A stretch of DNA of 64,000 nt from Methylopila henanensis. GTDB taxonomy: Bacteria; Pseudomonadota; Alphaproteobacteria; Rhizobiales; Methylopilaceae. Numbering within the stretch: the first letter of the stretch is position 1; every line of letters begins with the position of its first letter. Positions 1 through 8,906 of the stretch are shown here, piece after piece. Under the pieces are notes generated by a model. The model did no database searches. It saw nothing but the letters and a program-made list of their open reading frames with translations, and was not told where the DNA came from. Where the stretch lies: positions 350,607 to 414,606 of the forward strand of contig NZ_JBHUER010000008.1 of the NCBI RefSeq assembly GCF_042681025.1, read 5' to 3'. A program made the position numbers and the translations under genes.

Positions 1-3000
1 GCGTTCAGTGAGCGTGGCGTCGTCCGGCAGCGCCTCGACCGAGCGGTCGAGCAGTCCGCGCCCCTCCAGCGTCTGCATCAGGCGCGCCTGGAATCCGGCC
101 TCCTCGACGCCGGCGCGCTGGCTGAGCGAGATCGCCAGCGTCTGGTCGTAGTTGTTGGCGAGCACGAGCTCCGCCACCTCGTCGGTCATCTCGCTGAGGA
201 TGCGGTTGCGCTCCTCGAGCGCCAGCGCGCCGTCGCGCACGGGGCCGGCGAAGGCGATCTTGATGTTCACCTCGACGTCGGAGGTGTTCACGCCGGCCGA
301 GTTGTCGATCGCGTCGGAGTTGATGCGGACGCCGGCGCGCCCGGCCTCGATGCGGCCCTTCTGGGTGACGCCGAGATTGGCGCCCTCGCCGACCACCTTC
401 ACCCGGAGCTCGGGCGCGGTGACGCGGATCGCGTCGTTGGCGCGGTCGCCGGCCTGCTCGTCGGTCTCAGTCGTCGCGCGCACATAGGTGCCGATGCCGC
501 CGAACCAGAGCAGATCGGCCGGCGCCTTCAGGATGGCGTTCATCAGCTCCTGCGGCGTGGCGTAGGCCTTGTCGAGGCCGATCGCCGCGCGCGCCTCCGC
601 CGACAGCGGGATAGTCTTCAGGCTTCGCGAAAACACCCCACCGCCGGCGGAGATCTTCGCCTTGTCGTAGTCCTGCCAGCTCGAGCGCGGCAGCGCGAAC
701 AGGCGGGCGCGCTCCTCGAACGAGGTCTTCGGGTCGGGATCGGGATCGAGGAAGATATCGCGGTGGTCGAAGGCCGCGACCAGCCTGATCGCGGGCGACA
801 GCAGCATGCCGTTGCCGAACACGTCGCCGGACATGTCGCCGACGCCGACCACGGTGAAGGGCGTGGTCTGGATGTCGACGTCCATCTCGCGGAAGTGGCG
901 CTTGACCGCCTCCCAGGCGCCGCGCGCGGTGATGCCCATGCCCTTGTGGTCGTAGCCGACCGAGCCGCCGGAGGCGAAGGCGTCGCCGAGCCAGAAGCCG
1001 CGCTCCTCCGCGATGCCGTTCGCGGTGTCGGAGAAGGTCGCCGTGCCCTTGTCGGCCGCGACCACCAGATAGGGATCGTCGCCGTCGTGGCGGACCACCT
1101 CCGGCGGCGGGATCAGGTCGTCGCGCCTGAGATCGTCGGTGACGTCGAGCAGGGCGTTGATGAAGATCTTGTAGGCGGCCGTCCCCTCCGCGAACCAGGC
1201 GTCGCGCGGGCCGGCCGGCAGCCGCTTCGGCACGAAGCCGCCTTTCGCGCCCACCGGCACGATCACCGCGTTCTTCACCTGCTGCGCCTTCACGAGGCCA
1301 AGCACCTCGGTGCGGAAGTCCTGCGGCCGGTCCGACCAGCGCAGACCGCCGCGCGCCACCTTGCCGAAGCGCAGGTGCACGCCCTCGACCCGCGGCGAAT
1401 AGACGAAGATCTCGTAGAGCGGCCGGGGCGCCGGAAGCCCCTCCACCTTCGCGCTTTCGAGCTTGAACGCGAAGGTCGGCGTCGGGCGGCCCTGCGCGTC
1501 GGTCTGGTAGAGGTTGGTGCGGACGCAGGCCTGGATCAGGTTCAGGAACTTCCGGACGATGCGGTCCTCGTCCAGGCTTTCCACCTGGCCCAGCGCCTCG
1601 TCGATCTCGGCGGCGAGCGCCGCCTCCCGCGCCGCCCGGTCGCCCTTCGCGCCGGGATCGAAGCGGGCGTGGAACAGCGCCACGAGCTTAGAAGCGAGCG
1701 GGGCGTGCTTGGTCAGGGTCGCCCACATGTAGTCCTGGTCGTAGGCCGCCCGCGCCTGCCGGAGGTAGCGCGACAGGGCGCGGATCAGCGCCACGTCGCG
1801 CCAGCCGAGGCCGCCCTCGAGGGCGAGCGCGTTGTAGCCGTCGCTCTCGGCGTCGCCGTTCAGCACCGCGATCAAGAGCGCCTCGAGCCGGGCGTCGAGA
1901 TCGCGCGTCAGCTCGATCGCCGCGCCGTTCGCGCGCTCGAGCGCCATGTCGTGGATGAAGACGTGGTCTTCCGGCCCAAGGCCGGCGGGCTCGGCCCGAT
2001 AGCTCCGCTCGTCGATGACGCGGAAGCCCATGTTCTCGAGCATCGGGACGCGCCGCGACAGCGGGATCGGCGCGCCGCGCGAAAACACCTTGAGCCGCAG
2101 CTCCGGCTCGCCTTCGCGCCGGAAGAAGTCGATGGCGAAGCCGCGCTCGCCGGCGAGGCTCTCGATGTGGCCGACGTCGATCACCGCTTCGGCGGGTTCG
2201 GTGCGGGCCTCGTAGGCCGGGCCGAAGGCCTGGCCGTAGCGCGCGGCGATCGACCGGGCCTGAGCGCCCGAACGGCTCTCCAGCAGCTTCGCGCGCAGCC
2301 GGTCTCCCCAGGTCGCCGCCTGCGCCGCGATCTCCTCGTCGAGCGCGACCGGATCGACCTCCGGCGCCGGGCCGCGCAGGCCGATCACGAACTGGACGCG
2401 GGCGAGCGGTCCCTCGGGGAAGGCGGGATAGTAGGCCGACACGTGGCCGCCGAGCCGCTCGGCGAGCTTCCGGCCGATCCGCGCGCGCACCGCGGAGTCG
2501 TAGCGCTCGCGCGGCACGTAGACGAGCGCGGAGACGAAGCGCTCGAACCGGTCGCGCCGGAGCAGCACCTTCACCCGCGGCCGCTCGTAGAGCGCGAGGA
2601 TCTCGAGCGCCGTGTCGAACAGGTCGCCGACGTCGATCTGGAACAGCTCGTCGCGCGGGAAGGTCTCCAGCACGGTCGCGAGCGCCTTGCCGGAATGGCT
2701 GTCCGGGTCGAAGCCGGCGCGGCGGACGACGAGGTCGATCTTGCGGCGGACGAGCGGCACGCTGCGCGCCGGGCGGTTGTAGGCCTCGGCGGTGAACAGG
2801 CCGACGACGCGCAGCTCGCCCGCGAGCCGGCCGTCGGCGTCGAAACGCTTCACGCCGACATAGTCCATGTGCCGGCGGCGGAAGACCTTGGCGTGCACGC
2901 TCGCCTTGGTGACGATCAGCGGCTTCGGTTCGTGCAGGAACGCGCGGATTTCGGGCGTCAGGTTCACCAGCTGGCCGCCGCGGCGGAGCACGCGGGCGGC

Positions 3001-3777
3001 CGGATCGCGCAGCGCGCCGAGGCCGGTCTCGGAGATCTGCTCCAGCCGCTCGTCGTCGCCCTCGCCCCTGAGCGCGTATTCGCGCGCGCCGAGGAAGATG
3101 AACTCGTCGCCGTCGAGCCATTCGAGGAACTGGATCGCCTCCGCGATCTCGTCGACGGCGAGCGGCGGCGGCGTCTCCTTGAAGTTCGCGACCTGCGCGC
3201 GGACGAGGTCGCGCATGGCGTCGTAGTCCTCAGTGGTCCTGCGGACGTCCGCCAGCACCTCGCGCAGGCCCGCCACGAGCCCGGCCCGGTCGGCCTCGGA
3301 GTCGATCCGGTCCACATGCAGGTGGATCAGGCTTTCGCGCGGCGTGTCCTCGAACTCGACGCGGTTGGCGTCGCCGAGGAAGCGGATCAGCGCTCCGTCC
3401 GCGCCGCGCTCGACCGCGATGATCGGATGGGCGACGAGCCGGACGGACTGCCCGCGCTCGGCCAGCTCGGCCAGCACGCTGTCGAGCAGGAACGGCATGT
3501 CGTCGTTGAGGATCTCGACGACGGTGATCTCGTTGCGGTCGCCGGTCTCGGGGTCGCTCAGCCGGATGTCCGGCGCGCCCGGCGCGCGGCGGGCGAGCAG
3601 CCGCCACGCCGAGCCCGCAAGCGCCGCCAGCGTGCGGGCTCCCAGCGGCTCCAGGTCGTCGAGCGCCGTGCGGGAGAACAGCGCTTCGACGAAACCCGCC
3701 GGCGGGCCGTCCGCTCCCTCCGCCGCGGACGCCGCGTCGCCGATGAGCTTTGTCCGGATCGCATCGCCCTGCAGCAT
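1..3777 (-). CDS. NAD-specific glutamate dehydrogenase, large type (C-terminus beyond window)
   Basis: This is the first 1259 residues of a protein whose family (the roughly 1600-residue, 180-kDa NAD-glutamate dehydrogenases) converts glutamate to 2-oxoglutarate and ammonium in the cytoplasm. The reading frame stays open to base 1, so the end is missing. The N-terminus (MLQGDAIRTKLIGD) leads into the ACT-like regulatory region typical of the family, for example the stretch FLLDSVLAELAERG and the segment FLEWLDGDEFIFLGAREY. The catalytic dehydrogenase domain lies toward the cut end. The start is the ATG at 3777, which precedes the conserved N-terminal domain. A 12-bp inverted repeat lies just upstream. 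Family assignment is firm; regulation was not visible. Confidence 0.93.
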   Translation of the reverse strand, partial: MLQGDAIRTKLIGDAASAAEGADGPPAGFVEALFSRTALDDLEPLGARTLAALAGSAWRLLARRAPGAPDIRLSDPETGDRNEITVVEILNDDMPFLLDSVLAELAERGQSVRLVAHPIIAVERGADGALIRFLGDANRVEFEDTPRESLIHLHVDRIDSEADRAGLVAGLREVLADVRRTTEDYDAMRDLVRAQVANFKETPPPLAVDEIAEAIQFLEWLDGDEFIFLGAREYALRGEGDDERLEQISETGLGALRDPAARVLRRGGQLVNLTPEIRAFLHEPKPLIVTKASVHAKVFRRRHMDYVGVKRFDADGRLAGELRVVGLFTAEAYNRPARSVPLVRRKIDLVVRRAGFDPDSHSGKALATVLETFPRDELFQIDVGDLFDTALEILALYERPRVKVLLRRDRFERFVSALVYVPRERYDSAVRARIGRKLAERLGGHVSAYYPAFPEGPLARVQFVIGLRGPAPEVDPVALDEEIAAQAATWGDRLRAKLLESRSGAQARSIAARYGQAFGPAYEARTEPAEAVIDVGHIESLAGERGFAIDFFRREGEPELRLKVFSRGAPIPLSRRVPMLENMGFRVIDERSYRAEPAGLGPEDHVFIHDMALERANGAAIELTRDLDARLEALLIAVLNGDAESDGYNALALEGGLGWRDVALIRALSRYLRQARAAYDQDYMWATLTKHAPLASKLVALFHARFDPGAKGDRAAREAALAAEIDEALGQVESLDEDRIVRKFLNLIQACVRTNLYQTDAQGRPTPTFAFKLESAKVEGLPAPRPLYEIFVYSPRVEGVHLRFGKVARGGLRWSDRPQDFRTEVLGLVKAQQVKNAVIVPVGAKGGFVPKRLPAGPRDAWFAEGTAAYKIFINALLDVTDDLRRDDLIPPPEVVRHDGDDPYLVVAADKGTATFSDTANGIAEERGFWLGDAFASGGSVGYDHKGMGITARGAWEAVKRHFREMDVDIQTTPFTVVGVGDMSGDVFGNGMLLSPAIRLVAAFDHRDIFLDPDPDPKTSFEERARLFALPRSSWQDYDKAKISAGGGVFSRSLKTIPLSAEARAAIGLDKAYATPQELMNAILKAPADLLWFGGIGTYVRATTETDEQAGDRANDAIRVTAPELRVKVVGEGANLGVTQKGRIEAGRAGVRINSDAIDNSAGVNTSDVEVNIKIAFAGPVRDGALALEERNRILSEMTDEVAELVLANNYDQTLAISLSQRAGVEEAGFQARLMQTLEGRGLLDRSVEALPDDATLTER

Positions 3778-3815
3778 GGTCGTCTCCTCGCGAACCCGCA
3801 CCCTGACACGGCGCG

Positions 3816-3848
3816 GCCACGGCCGGAACCTAGGACTCCGGCCGTGGC
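3816..3848 (-). terminator. 12-bp perfect inverted repeat between gluQ and the glutamate dehydrogenase gene
   Basis: GCCACGGCCGGA at 3816-3827 pairs perfectly with 3837-3848 around a 9-base loop. It sits after the gluQ stop and before the dehydrogenase start on the same strand. There is no clear T-run, so it may be a terminator, an attenuator or only an mRNA-end stabiliser. Confidence 0.4.
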
Positions 3849-3878
3849 AGGTCGATAACGCTTGCGCGACAAGGCGCG

Positions 3879-4697
3879 TCAGACGTCGCCGATCGCGCGC
3901 AGGACGTCGTCGCGCGTCCACCCCTCGGCGCGGAGCGAACGCAGCGAGGGCGAGCCGCGGCTCTTGGAGAGCTTGTCGCCGTCCGGCGCGGCGAGCAGGC
4001 GGTGGTGGCGGTAGACGGGCTCCGGCAGGTCCAGCAGCCGCTGCAGCAGGCGGTGGACGGAAGTCGCGGCGTAGAGGTCGCGGCCGCGCACCACATCGGT
4101 GACGCCCTGCGCCGCGTCGTCGACGGCCACGGCGAGGTGGTAGCTCGTCGGCGTCTCCTTGCGGGCGAGCACCACGTCGCCCCAGTCCTGCGGCCGCGCC
4201 GCGACCACGCCCTCGTCCTGCTCGCGCCAGCTCAGGCGCTCCGGCCCGAGCGCCGCGAGCGCCTTGTCCATGCGCAGGCGCCGCGCGGCAGGGCCGTCGG
4301 GATCGCTCGCGACGGCGCCTGCGATCGGAAGCCGGAGCGCCCCGTCCGGATCGCGTGGCGCGTCCGGCGCCGCCGCGGCCGCGATATCGGCGCGCGAGAG
4401 CCGGCAGGCGTAGAGCAGGCCCATGGCGTCGAGCCGCGCCAGCGCCGCGGCGTAGAGGTCGAAGCGCTCGGACTGGCGCGCGACCGGCCCGCTCCAGCTT
4501 AGGCCGAGCCAAGCGAGGTCCTCCTCGATCGCGGCCGCGAACTCCGGCTTCGAGCGGACGGGATCGATGTCCTCGATCCTGAGCAGCACGCGGCCGCCCG
4601 CCGCCTCCGCTGCGCGCCAGACCGTGACGGCGGACAGCGCGTGCCCGAGATGCAGGAAGCCCGTTGGCGAGGGCGCGAAGCGGAAGGTCGGCGTCAC
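3879..4697 (-). CDS. gluQ: Glutamyl-Q tRNA(Asp) synthetase
   Basis: This 272-residue protein is a truncated paralogue of glutamyl-tRNA synthetase. The family attaches glutamate to the queuosine base of tRNA(Asp) in the cytoplasm, without an anticodon-binding domain. The N-terminus FRFAPSPTGFLHLGH carries the HIGH-type motif (HLGH, residues 16-19), and KLSKS (residues 242-246) is the KMSKS loop. The protein ends soon after that loop, as GluQ-RS proteins do. Only one cysteine is seen near residue 94, so the zinc site found in some members seems incomplete. The start is a GTG at 4697 with a weak ribosome site; no in-frame ATG gives the full motif. Confidence 0.93.
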   Translation of the reverse strand: MTPTFRFAPSPTGFLHLGHALSAVTVWRAAEAAGGRVLLRIEDIDPVRSKPEFAAAIEEDLAWLGLSWSGPVARQSERFDLYAAALARLDAMGLLYACRLSRADIAAAAAPDAPRDPDGALRLPIAGAVASDPDGPAARRLRMDKALAALGPERLSWREQDEGVVAARPQDWGDVVLARKETPTSYHLAVAVDDAAQGVTDVVRGRDLYAATSVHRLLQRLLDLPEPVYRHHRLLAAPDGDKLSKSRGSPSLRSLRAEGWTRDDVLRAIGDV

Positions 4698-4715
4698 GGC
4701 GCGAACCGCGCCCGG

Positions 4716-5759
4716 TCAGCGCGGCAGCAGGACCCAGAGATCGAGGTCGAGCACCACGGCCGGATCGTCCTTGCCGTCCGCGGTCTTGAGCGGGAAGGCG
4801 CCCGGCGTCGTGTCCTTGCAGCCCACGAGCCGCACCCGAAGCGCGCCGACGTCGTCGCGGCCGGGCAGCGTCTGCTTGTCGAGGATCTCCGACCAGGCGT
4901 AGAGCGTGTCGCCCGCGAAGATTGGCGCCACGTGCCGGCCGCCGTTGATGGCGGCGACGTGGAAGGCGTTTTCGAGCCCGTTGTACATCAGCCCGCGCGC
5001 CAGGCTGATGACGTGGCCGCCATAGACGAGGCGGCGGCCGATCTTCGAGCTTTTCTGGGCGTAGCCGTCGAAGTGGACGCGGGCGGTGTTCTGCCACAGG
5101 CGGGTGGCGAGCTGGTGCTCGGCCTCCTCCACCGTCATGCCGTCCACATGGTCGATCTTCTCGCCGACCTGATAGTCGTCAAAGCGGCGGGCGCTGCCTG
5201 ACAGCGCGTCGTCCCAGGCGGAGGCGTCGATGCGCGGGCAGGCGCCGCCGATCTCGGCGGGGTCGACCACGGCCGGCAGCGTCGGCACCACCGGGTCGGG
5301 CAGCGGACGGCCGCCGGCGACACGCACCAGCACCCAGCGCACGTAGTCGAGCACCGGCTCGCCGTTCGGCCGCGTTCCGCGGGTGTGCACCCACACCACG
5401 CCGGCGTCGCCCTTGGAGGTGGGGCGCACGCCGACGACCTCGGAGGTCGAGGCCAGCGTGTCGCCGGGATAGACCGGGGCGAGGAAGCGCCCGGCCGCGT
5501 AGCCGAGATTGGCGAAGGCGTTCAGCGAGACGTCCGGCACGGTCTTGCCGAACACCACGTGGAAGGTGACGAGGTCGTCGACGGGGCTGCGGGGATAGCC
5601 CAGCGCCTGCGCGAAGGCGTCGGAGGACTGCACCGCGTAGCGGTTGCCGTAGAGCGCCTGGTTCAGCGCCAGATCGCCGAGCGTGATCGTGCGGGGCGTC
5701 GCGTGACGGATGACGTCGCCGACGATGAAATCCTCGAAGAAGCGCCCGGCGCCGGCCAT
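4716..5759 (-). CDS. Mesaconyl-CoA hydratase (MaoC-type double hot-dog)
   Basis: 347 residues with two MaoC-like hot-dog halves. The sequence matches the family that hydrates mesaconyl-CoA to beta-methylmalyl-CoA in the ethylmalonyl-CoA pathway, the route that regenerates glyoxylate in many alphaproteobacterial methylotrophs and C2 users. Recognisable stretches include GNRYAVQSSDAFAQALGYPR in the first half and VYGGHVISLARGLMYNGLENA in the second. The start ATG at 5759 is preceded by GGAGAGTAGGGA. The closest symbols are mcd or mch, depending on organism. No other gene of the pathway is in the window. A different acyl-CoA hydratase specificity cannot be excluded by reading alone. Confidence 0.85.
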   Translation of the reverse strand: MAGAGRFFEDFIVGDVIRHATPRTITLGDLALNQALYGNRYAVQSSDAFAQALGYPRSPVDDLVTFHVVFGKTVPDVSLNAFANLGYAAGRFLAPVYPGDTLASTSEVVGVRPTSKGDAGVVWVHTRGTRPNGEPVLDYVRWVLVRVAGGRPLPDPVVPTLPAVVDPAEIGGACPRIDASAWDDALSGSARRFDDYQVGEKIDHVDGMTVEEAEHQLATRLWQNTARVHFDGYAQKSSKIGRRLVYGGHVISLARGLMYNGLENAFHVAAINGGRHVAPIFAGDTLYAWSEILDKQTLPGRDDVGALRVRLVGCKDTTPGAFPLKTADGKDDPAVVLDLDLWVLLPR

Positions 5760-5994
5760 TCCCTACTCTCCGCACGTGTTTCGGCTGTTCGCAGGCGCAC
5801 ATCTGCCACGTTGCGGCGCCCACGGCGACATCGACATTCGTCGCCGCGCCGCCCGATTTGACCTTTCCGGAGGGTGAACGGGAACGAGCGATTGCCGACG
5901 TCCCGCTTCACGCGGCTTTCAAGCACCCCATGCGACTGTGCGCCGGTCCGGAGCGGCGACGCTCCCGATCCGCAAGGCTGGAAGGAGCAGACGC

Positions 5995-6753
5995 ATGCCG
6001 CTGGGCGACGCCGCAGAACCGTTCGCGCCGCGACGCGAGACGATGGACGCCGCCGCGGCGGCGCGGCGGGCGCTGGCCCATGAACGCGCCGGCCGTTTCC
6101 GTCAGGCCTGGGCCGAATGGGAGGCGCTGCGCTCCGGCGACGCCTCGCGCTCCGACTGGAACGCGCCGCTCGCGGCGAGCTACCTGCGCTTCGCCTTCGC
6201 CTGGACCGCGGACGGCCCGGAGGGCGAGCTCGCCGAGGCCGAGGCCGCGCTGGTGCGCGGCGTCGCGATCTTGACCATCGACCTGTCCACGCAGCCGGAC
6301 GACGTCACCCGCCTGCTGCTGGTGGCGCGCGCCTGCGAGCAGCGCTGCATCCTGAGGGCCTATGGCGAAAGCTGGACGCGCGAGGCGCGCGAGGCGCTGG
6401 AGCGCGGCGACGCGCCGCCGGTGACCGGCGACCCGCGCCAGATCGCGGCCGCCGGCGTCGCGGCGACCGCGGCCTTCGATCTCGTGGCGATGGAGGCGCC
6501 GTCGCTGGCGCTGCTCGCGCCGGATCTCGCCCGAAGCTGCCTTCGGCTCGCCGCCACGCTTGAGGCCGCCGGCGCGCGGGACGCGGCGCACGGGCTGCTG
6601 CTGCGCGCGGAGACCGTTCTGAAGGGGCCGTCGCGCGCGCGTCAGGCGGGCAAGGCCCGCCCGCGCCTGATCGCGATCGACGGGGGCGAACCCGGCGAGC
6701 GCACGCCGCCGCGACGCCCCGAGCTGCGGATCGTCACCACTCGGACAGCTTGA
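5995..6753 (+). CDS. Hypothetical helical protein
   Basis: 252 residues from the ATG at 5995, chosen because GGAAGGAG lies directly before it; the frame is open further upstream but without a ribosome site. The protein is rich in alanine, arginine and glutamate and looks all-helical, with no signal peptide or membrane segment. Repeated helix pairs such as ARRALAHERAGRFRQAWAEW resemble TPR-like packing. I do not recognise a family. It stands alone, facing the convergent DUF1737 gene, whose end it overlaps by 20 bases. Codon use matches the neighbours, which supports a real gene. Function unknown. Confidence 0.65.
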   Translation: MPLGDAAEPFAPRRETMDAAAAARRALAHERAGRFRQAWAEWEALRSGDASRSDWNAPLAASYLRFAFAWTADGPEGELAEAEAALVRGVAILTIDLSTQPDDVTRLLLVARACEQRCILRAYGESWTREAREALERGDAPPVTGDPRQIAAAGVAATAAFDLVAMEAPSLALLAPDLARSCLRLAATLEAAGARDAAHGLLLRAETVLKGPSRARQAGKARPRLIAIDGGEPGERTPPRRPELRIVTTRTA

Positions 6754-6940
6754 TGTCCTCGGAAAACTCGACGCCGACGACGTCTTTCACGATCGCCTGC
6801 CCGCAGATCACGGTCTTCTTCTCCGGATCGTAGGTCAGCGTCGGGTTCCCGTGCAGCGACCAGCCCTTGTTGAGCGCGGCCGAGACCCGCTTGCAGAAGG
6901 CGGAGTCGTCGGGGCCGGTGAGGAAGCGGAAGAGTTTCAC
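6734..6940 (-). CDS. DUF1737 family small protein
   Basis: 68 residues starting from GTG at 6940 (VKLFRFLTGPDDSAFCKRV). The pattern of a short fold with NKGWSLHGNPTLTYD is typical of DUF1737 proteins, which are small soluble proteins of unknown function. The frame continues upstream to an ATG at 7051, but that extension is low-complexity, overlaps the small membrane gene ahead, and has no family similarity, so the GTG start is preferred. The ribosome site is weak. Two tiny membrane-protein genes lie just upstream on the same strand. Confidence 0.75.
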   Translation of the reverse strand: MKLFRFLTGPDDSAFCKRVSAALNKGWSLHGNPTLTYDPEKKTVICGQAIVKDVVGVEFSEDIKLSEW

Positions 6941-6971
6941 GGATCGCTCGCTGAAAAAAAACTGGCCCGGA

Positions 6972-7097
6972 TCAGCCGCGCTTGCCGTAGCGGCGATCGA
7001 ACTTGGCGGACTCGTAGTAGGCCCAGGCCACTCCGACCAATCCCGCTCCAAGAGCGCCGAGCGGCACGCCCCATGTGAACCACAGCGGCAGGTCCAT
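6972..7097 (-). CDS. Small single-pass membrane protein (41 residues)
   Basis: A 41-residue protein reading MDLPLWFTWGVPLGALGAG and ending FDRRYGKRG. It has one hydrophobic segment (about residues 5-28) followed by a positively charged tail, so a single membrane pass with the C-terminus inside is likely. Its ATG follows the stop of the gene at 7101-7337 by only three bases, and GAGGATTGACCG before the ATG supplies the ribosome site. This suggests translational coupling. Family not recognised; function unknown. Confidence 0.6.
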   Translation of the reverse strand: MDLPLWFTWGVPLGALGAGLVGVAWAYYESAKFDRRYGKRG

Positions 7098-7100
7098 CGG

Positions 7101-7337
7101 TCAATCCTCGCTCGTCAGCCGTCCAAGCACGACATGCGCAAGCAAATGTAGGCTCAAAGTCGCGAGGAACCAAACCGCGGCCGACAGCGGCAACCGCTCG
7201 CCGACCAAAGGCACGAGCACCGCGGCGCCGAAAACGGCGAGCCCGACAGTGTTCAGCGACGAAGCCAGCAGCTTCAGCCGTTCGTTCAGGCGCTTCGCGC
7301 GAATGCGGCGCTCGACGTCGTCAGGCGTGAGGCTCAC
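7101..7337 (-). CDS. Small two-pass membrane protein
   Basis: 78 residues. An arginine-rich N-terminal helix (PDDVERRIRAKRLNERLKLL) precedes two hydrophobic segments at about residues 28-46 and 52-70. The layout suggests a small inner-membrane protein with a cytoplasmic charged head. It is followed three bases later by the 41-residue membrane protein and then the DUF1737 gene, so the three probably form one transcript. No family was recognised and no function can be assigned. Confidence 0.6.
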   Translation of the reverse strand: MSLTPDDVERRIRAKRLNERLKLLASSLNTVGLAVFGAAVLVPLVGERLPLSAAVWFLATLSLHLLAHVVLGRLTSED

Positions 7338-7371
7338 GGACCTGACCCATCAAGCGCCGCGTTCGTTCAGG

Positions 7372-8403
7372 TCACGCCGCCTGCTTCAGCAGCCCGCGAT
7401 TGGCGAGGCACTCGGCGATCTGCACCGCGTTCAGCGCCGCGCCCTTGCGCAGGTTGTCCGAAACGCACCACAGCGCCAGCCCGTTGTCGACCGTCGGATC
7501 CTCGCGGATGCGGCTGATGAACGTGGCGAAGTCGCCCACACACTCGACCGGCGTGACGTAACCGCCGGGCTCCCGCTTGTCGACGACCAGCACGCCCGGC
7601 GCCTCGCGCAGGATCTCGCGCGCCTCCTCGGCCGACAGCGGCTTCTCGAACTCGATGTTCACCGCCTCGGAATGGCCGACGAACACCGGCACGCGCACGG
7701 CGGTCGCGGTCAGCTTGATCTTCGGATCGAGGATCTTCTTGGTCTCCGCGACCATCTTCCATTCCTCCTTCGTGTAGCCGTCCTCCATGAAGACGTCGAT
7801 GTGAGGAATGACGTTGAACGCGATCTGCTTCGGGAACTTGCCGCCCTCGTGCTCAGGCGACTGGTTCACGTAGATGCCCTTGGTCTGGTTCCACAGCTCG
7901 TCCATGGCGTCCTTGCCGGCGCCGGAGACGGACTGGTAGGTCGAGACCACGACGCGCGTGATCGTCGCCGCGTCGTGCAGCGGCTTCAGCGCGACGACGA
8001 GCTGGGCGGTCGAGCAGTTCGGGTTCGCGATGATGCCCTTCTTCGTGTAGCCGGCGACGGCGTCGGCGTTCACTTCCGGCACCACCAGCGGCACGTCCGG
8101 GTCCATGCGCCAGACGGACGAGTTGTCGATCACGATGGCGCCCTGCTTGGCGATCTTCGGCGACCACTCGCGCGACACGTCTCCGCCGGCCGACATCAGG
8201 CAGATGTCGATCCCGGAGAAGTCGAAGGTCGCGAGATCCTTGCACTTCAGAGTTCGATCGCCGAACGACACTTCGGTCCCGAGGCTCCGGCGCGAGGCCA
8301 GCGCGACGATCTCGTCGACCGGGAACTCCCGCTCTTCGAGGATGTTCAGCATCTCGCGGCCCACGTTGCCCGTGGCGCCGACGACGGCGATCCGATAACC
8401 CAT
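7372..8403 (-). CDS. asd: Aspartate-semialdehyde dehydrogenase
   Basis: 343 residues, the normal length. It reduces aspartyl phosphate to aspartate semialdehyde with NADPH, the branch point to lysine, diaminopimelate, threonine and methionine. The nucleotide-binding motif GATGNVG is at residues 9-15, and the catalytic cysteine is C129 in NPNCSTAQ. The start at 8403 (MGYRIAVVG) was chosen over the in-frame ATG at 8415 because GGAG lies at the right distance before it. It lies near leuB, a common arrangement in this order, and supplies the substrate for the pathway that includes dapD and dapE near 52 kb. Confidence 0.97.
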   Translation of the reverse strand: MGYRIAVVGATGNVGREMLNILEEREFPVDEIVALASRRSLGTEVSFGDRTLKCKDLATFDFSGIDICLMSAGGDVSREWSPKIAKQGAIVIDNSSVWRMDPDVPLVVPEVNADAVAGYTKKGIIANPNCSTAQLVVALKPLHDAATITRVVVSTYQSVSGAGKDAMDELWNQTKGIYVNQSPEHEGGKFPKQIAFNVIPHIDVFMEDGYTKEEWKMVAETKKILDPKIKLTATAVRVPVFVGHSEAVNIEFEKPLSAEEAREILREAPGVLVVDKREPGGYVTPVECVGDFATFISRIREDPTVDNGLALWCVSDNLRKGAALNAVQIAECLANRGLLKQAA

Positions 8404-8598
8404 CTCCAACTCCATCGGCCCGGTTTCGACCGCGGCCGTCTTGCTGTCGTTCGCGGCGCGACGCCGCGCGATGTGAATGGCCCCGTTGGGCCGAGATTGC
8501 AAGAAATTCACGGAACGAGAGCCCGCGAAACGACGTTGCTTCGATGATCGGCGCGGCTCAGTCCCGGGACGCGGCGTTTTCCCCTCACGGAGGCTGCT

Positions 8599-8889
8599 AT
8601 GCTTGGTAGTGCGCATGGAACGGCCGCATTCATCCTCGCGGCGGGCGTGGCGCTCGCCCCGCTGGCGGCGTCGGCCCAGACCCGAGAACGCGCGTCCTCG
8701 GACGGCGGCGTCTCGATCACGATCCGGAAGGCGCCAAGCTACCTCAACACCCGCACCATCGCGCGCCCGAAGACGAGCGTCGCGGATTACCAGACCTCGG
8801 CGCTGTACCAGTCGACGACGCCGACCCGCGGCGCGGGCGGCTTTGAGCGCTATCCGCTGCCCTCGACCTTCACCTTGCCGGGCTATTGA
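8599..8889 (+). CDS. Small secreted hypothetical protein
   Basis: 96 residues with a clear signal peptide: a hydrophobic core and an AASAQ-type cleavage site near residue 26. The mature part is short (about 70 residues), basic and Tyr/Thr rich, with no cysteines. ACGGAGG precedes the ATG at a good distance. It is divergent from asd across a 195-base gap, which probably holds both promoters. It belongs to no family I recognise; a periplasmic location is the only inference. Confidence 0.7.
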   Translation: MLGSAHGTAAFILAAGVALAPLAASAQTRERASSDGGVSITIRKAPSYLNTRTIARPKTSVADYQTSALYQSTTPTRGAGGFERYPLPSTFTLPGY

Positions 8890-8906
8890 TCCGGACGTCC
8901 GATGCG

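Noticed and set aside
763..3858. 1031-codon open frame on the plus strand
   Set aside because: It is antisense to the glutamate dehydrogenase gene. Its composition (Arg, Asp, Ala, Val, His rich with no motif) is the mirror of a GC-rich coding strand.
7338..7371. GACCTGA/TCAGGTC inverted repeat after asd
   Set aside because: The 7-base arms are separated by more than 20 bases and no T-run follows; too weak to call a terminator.
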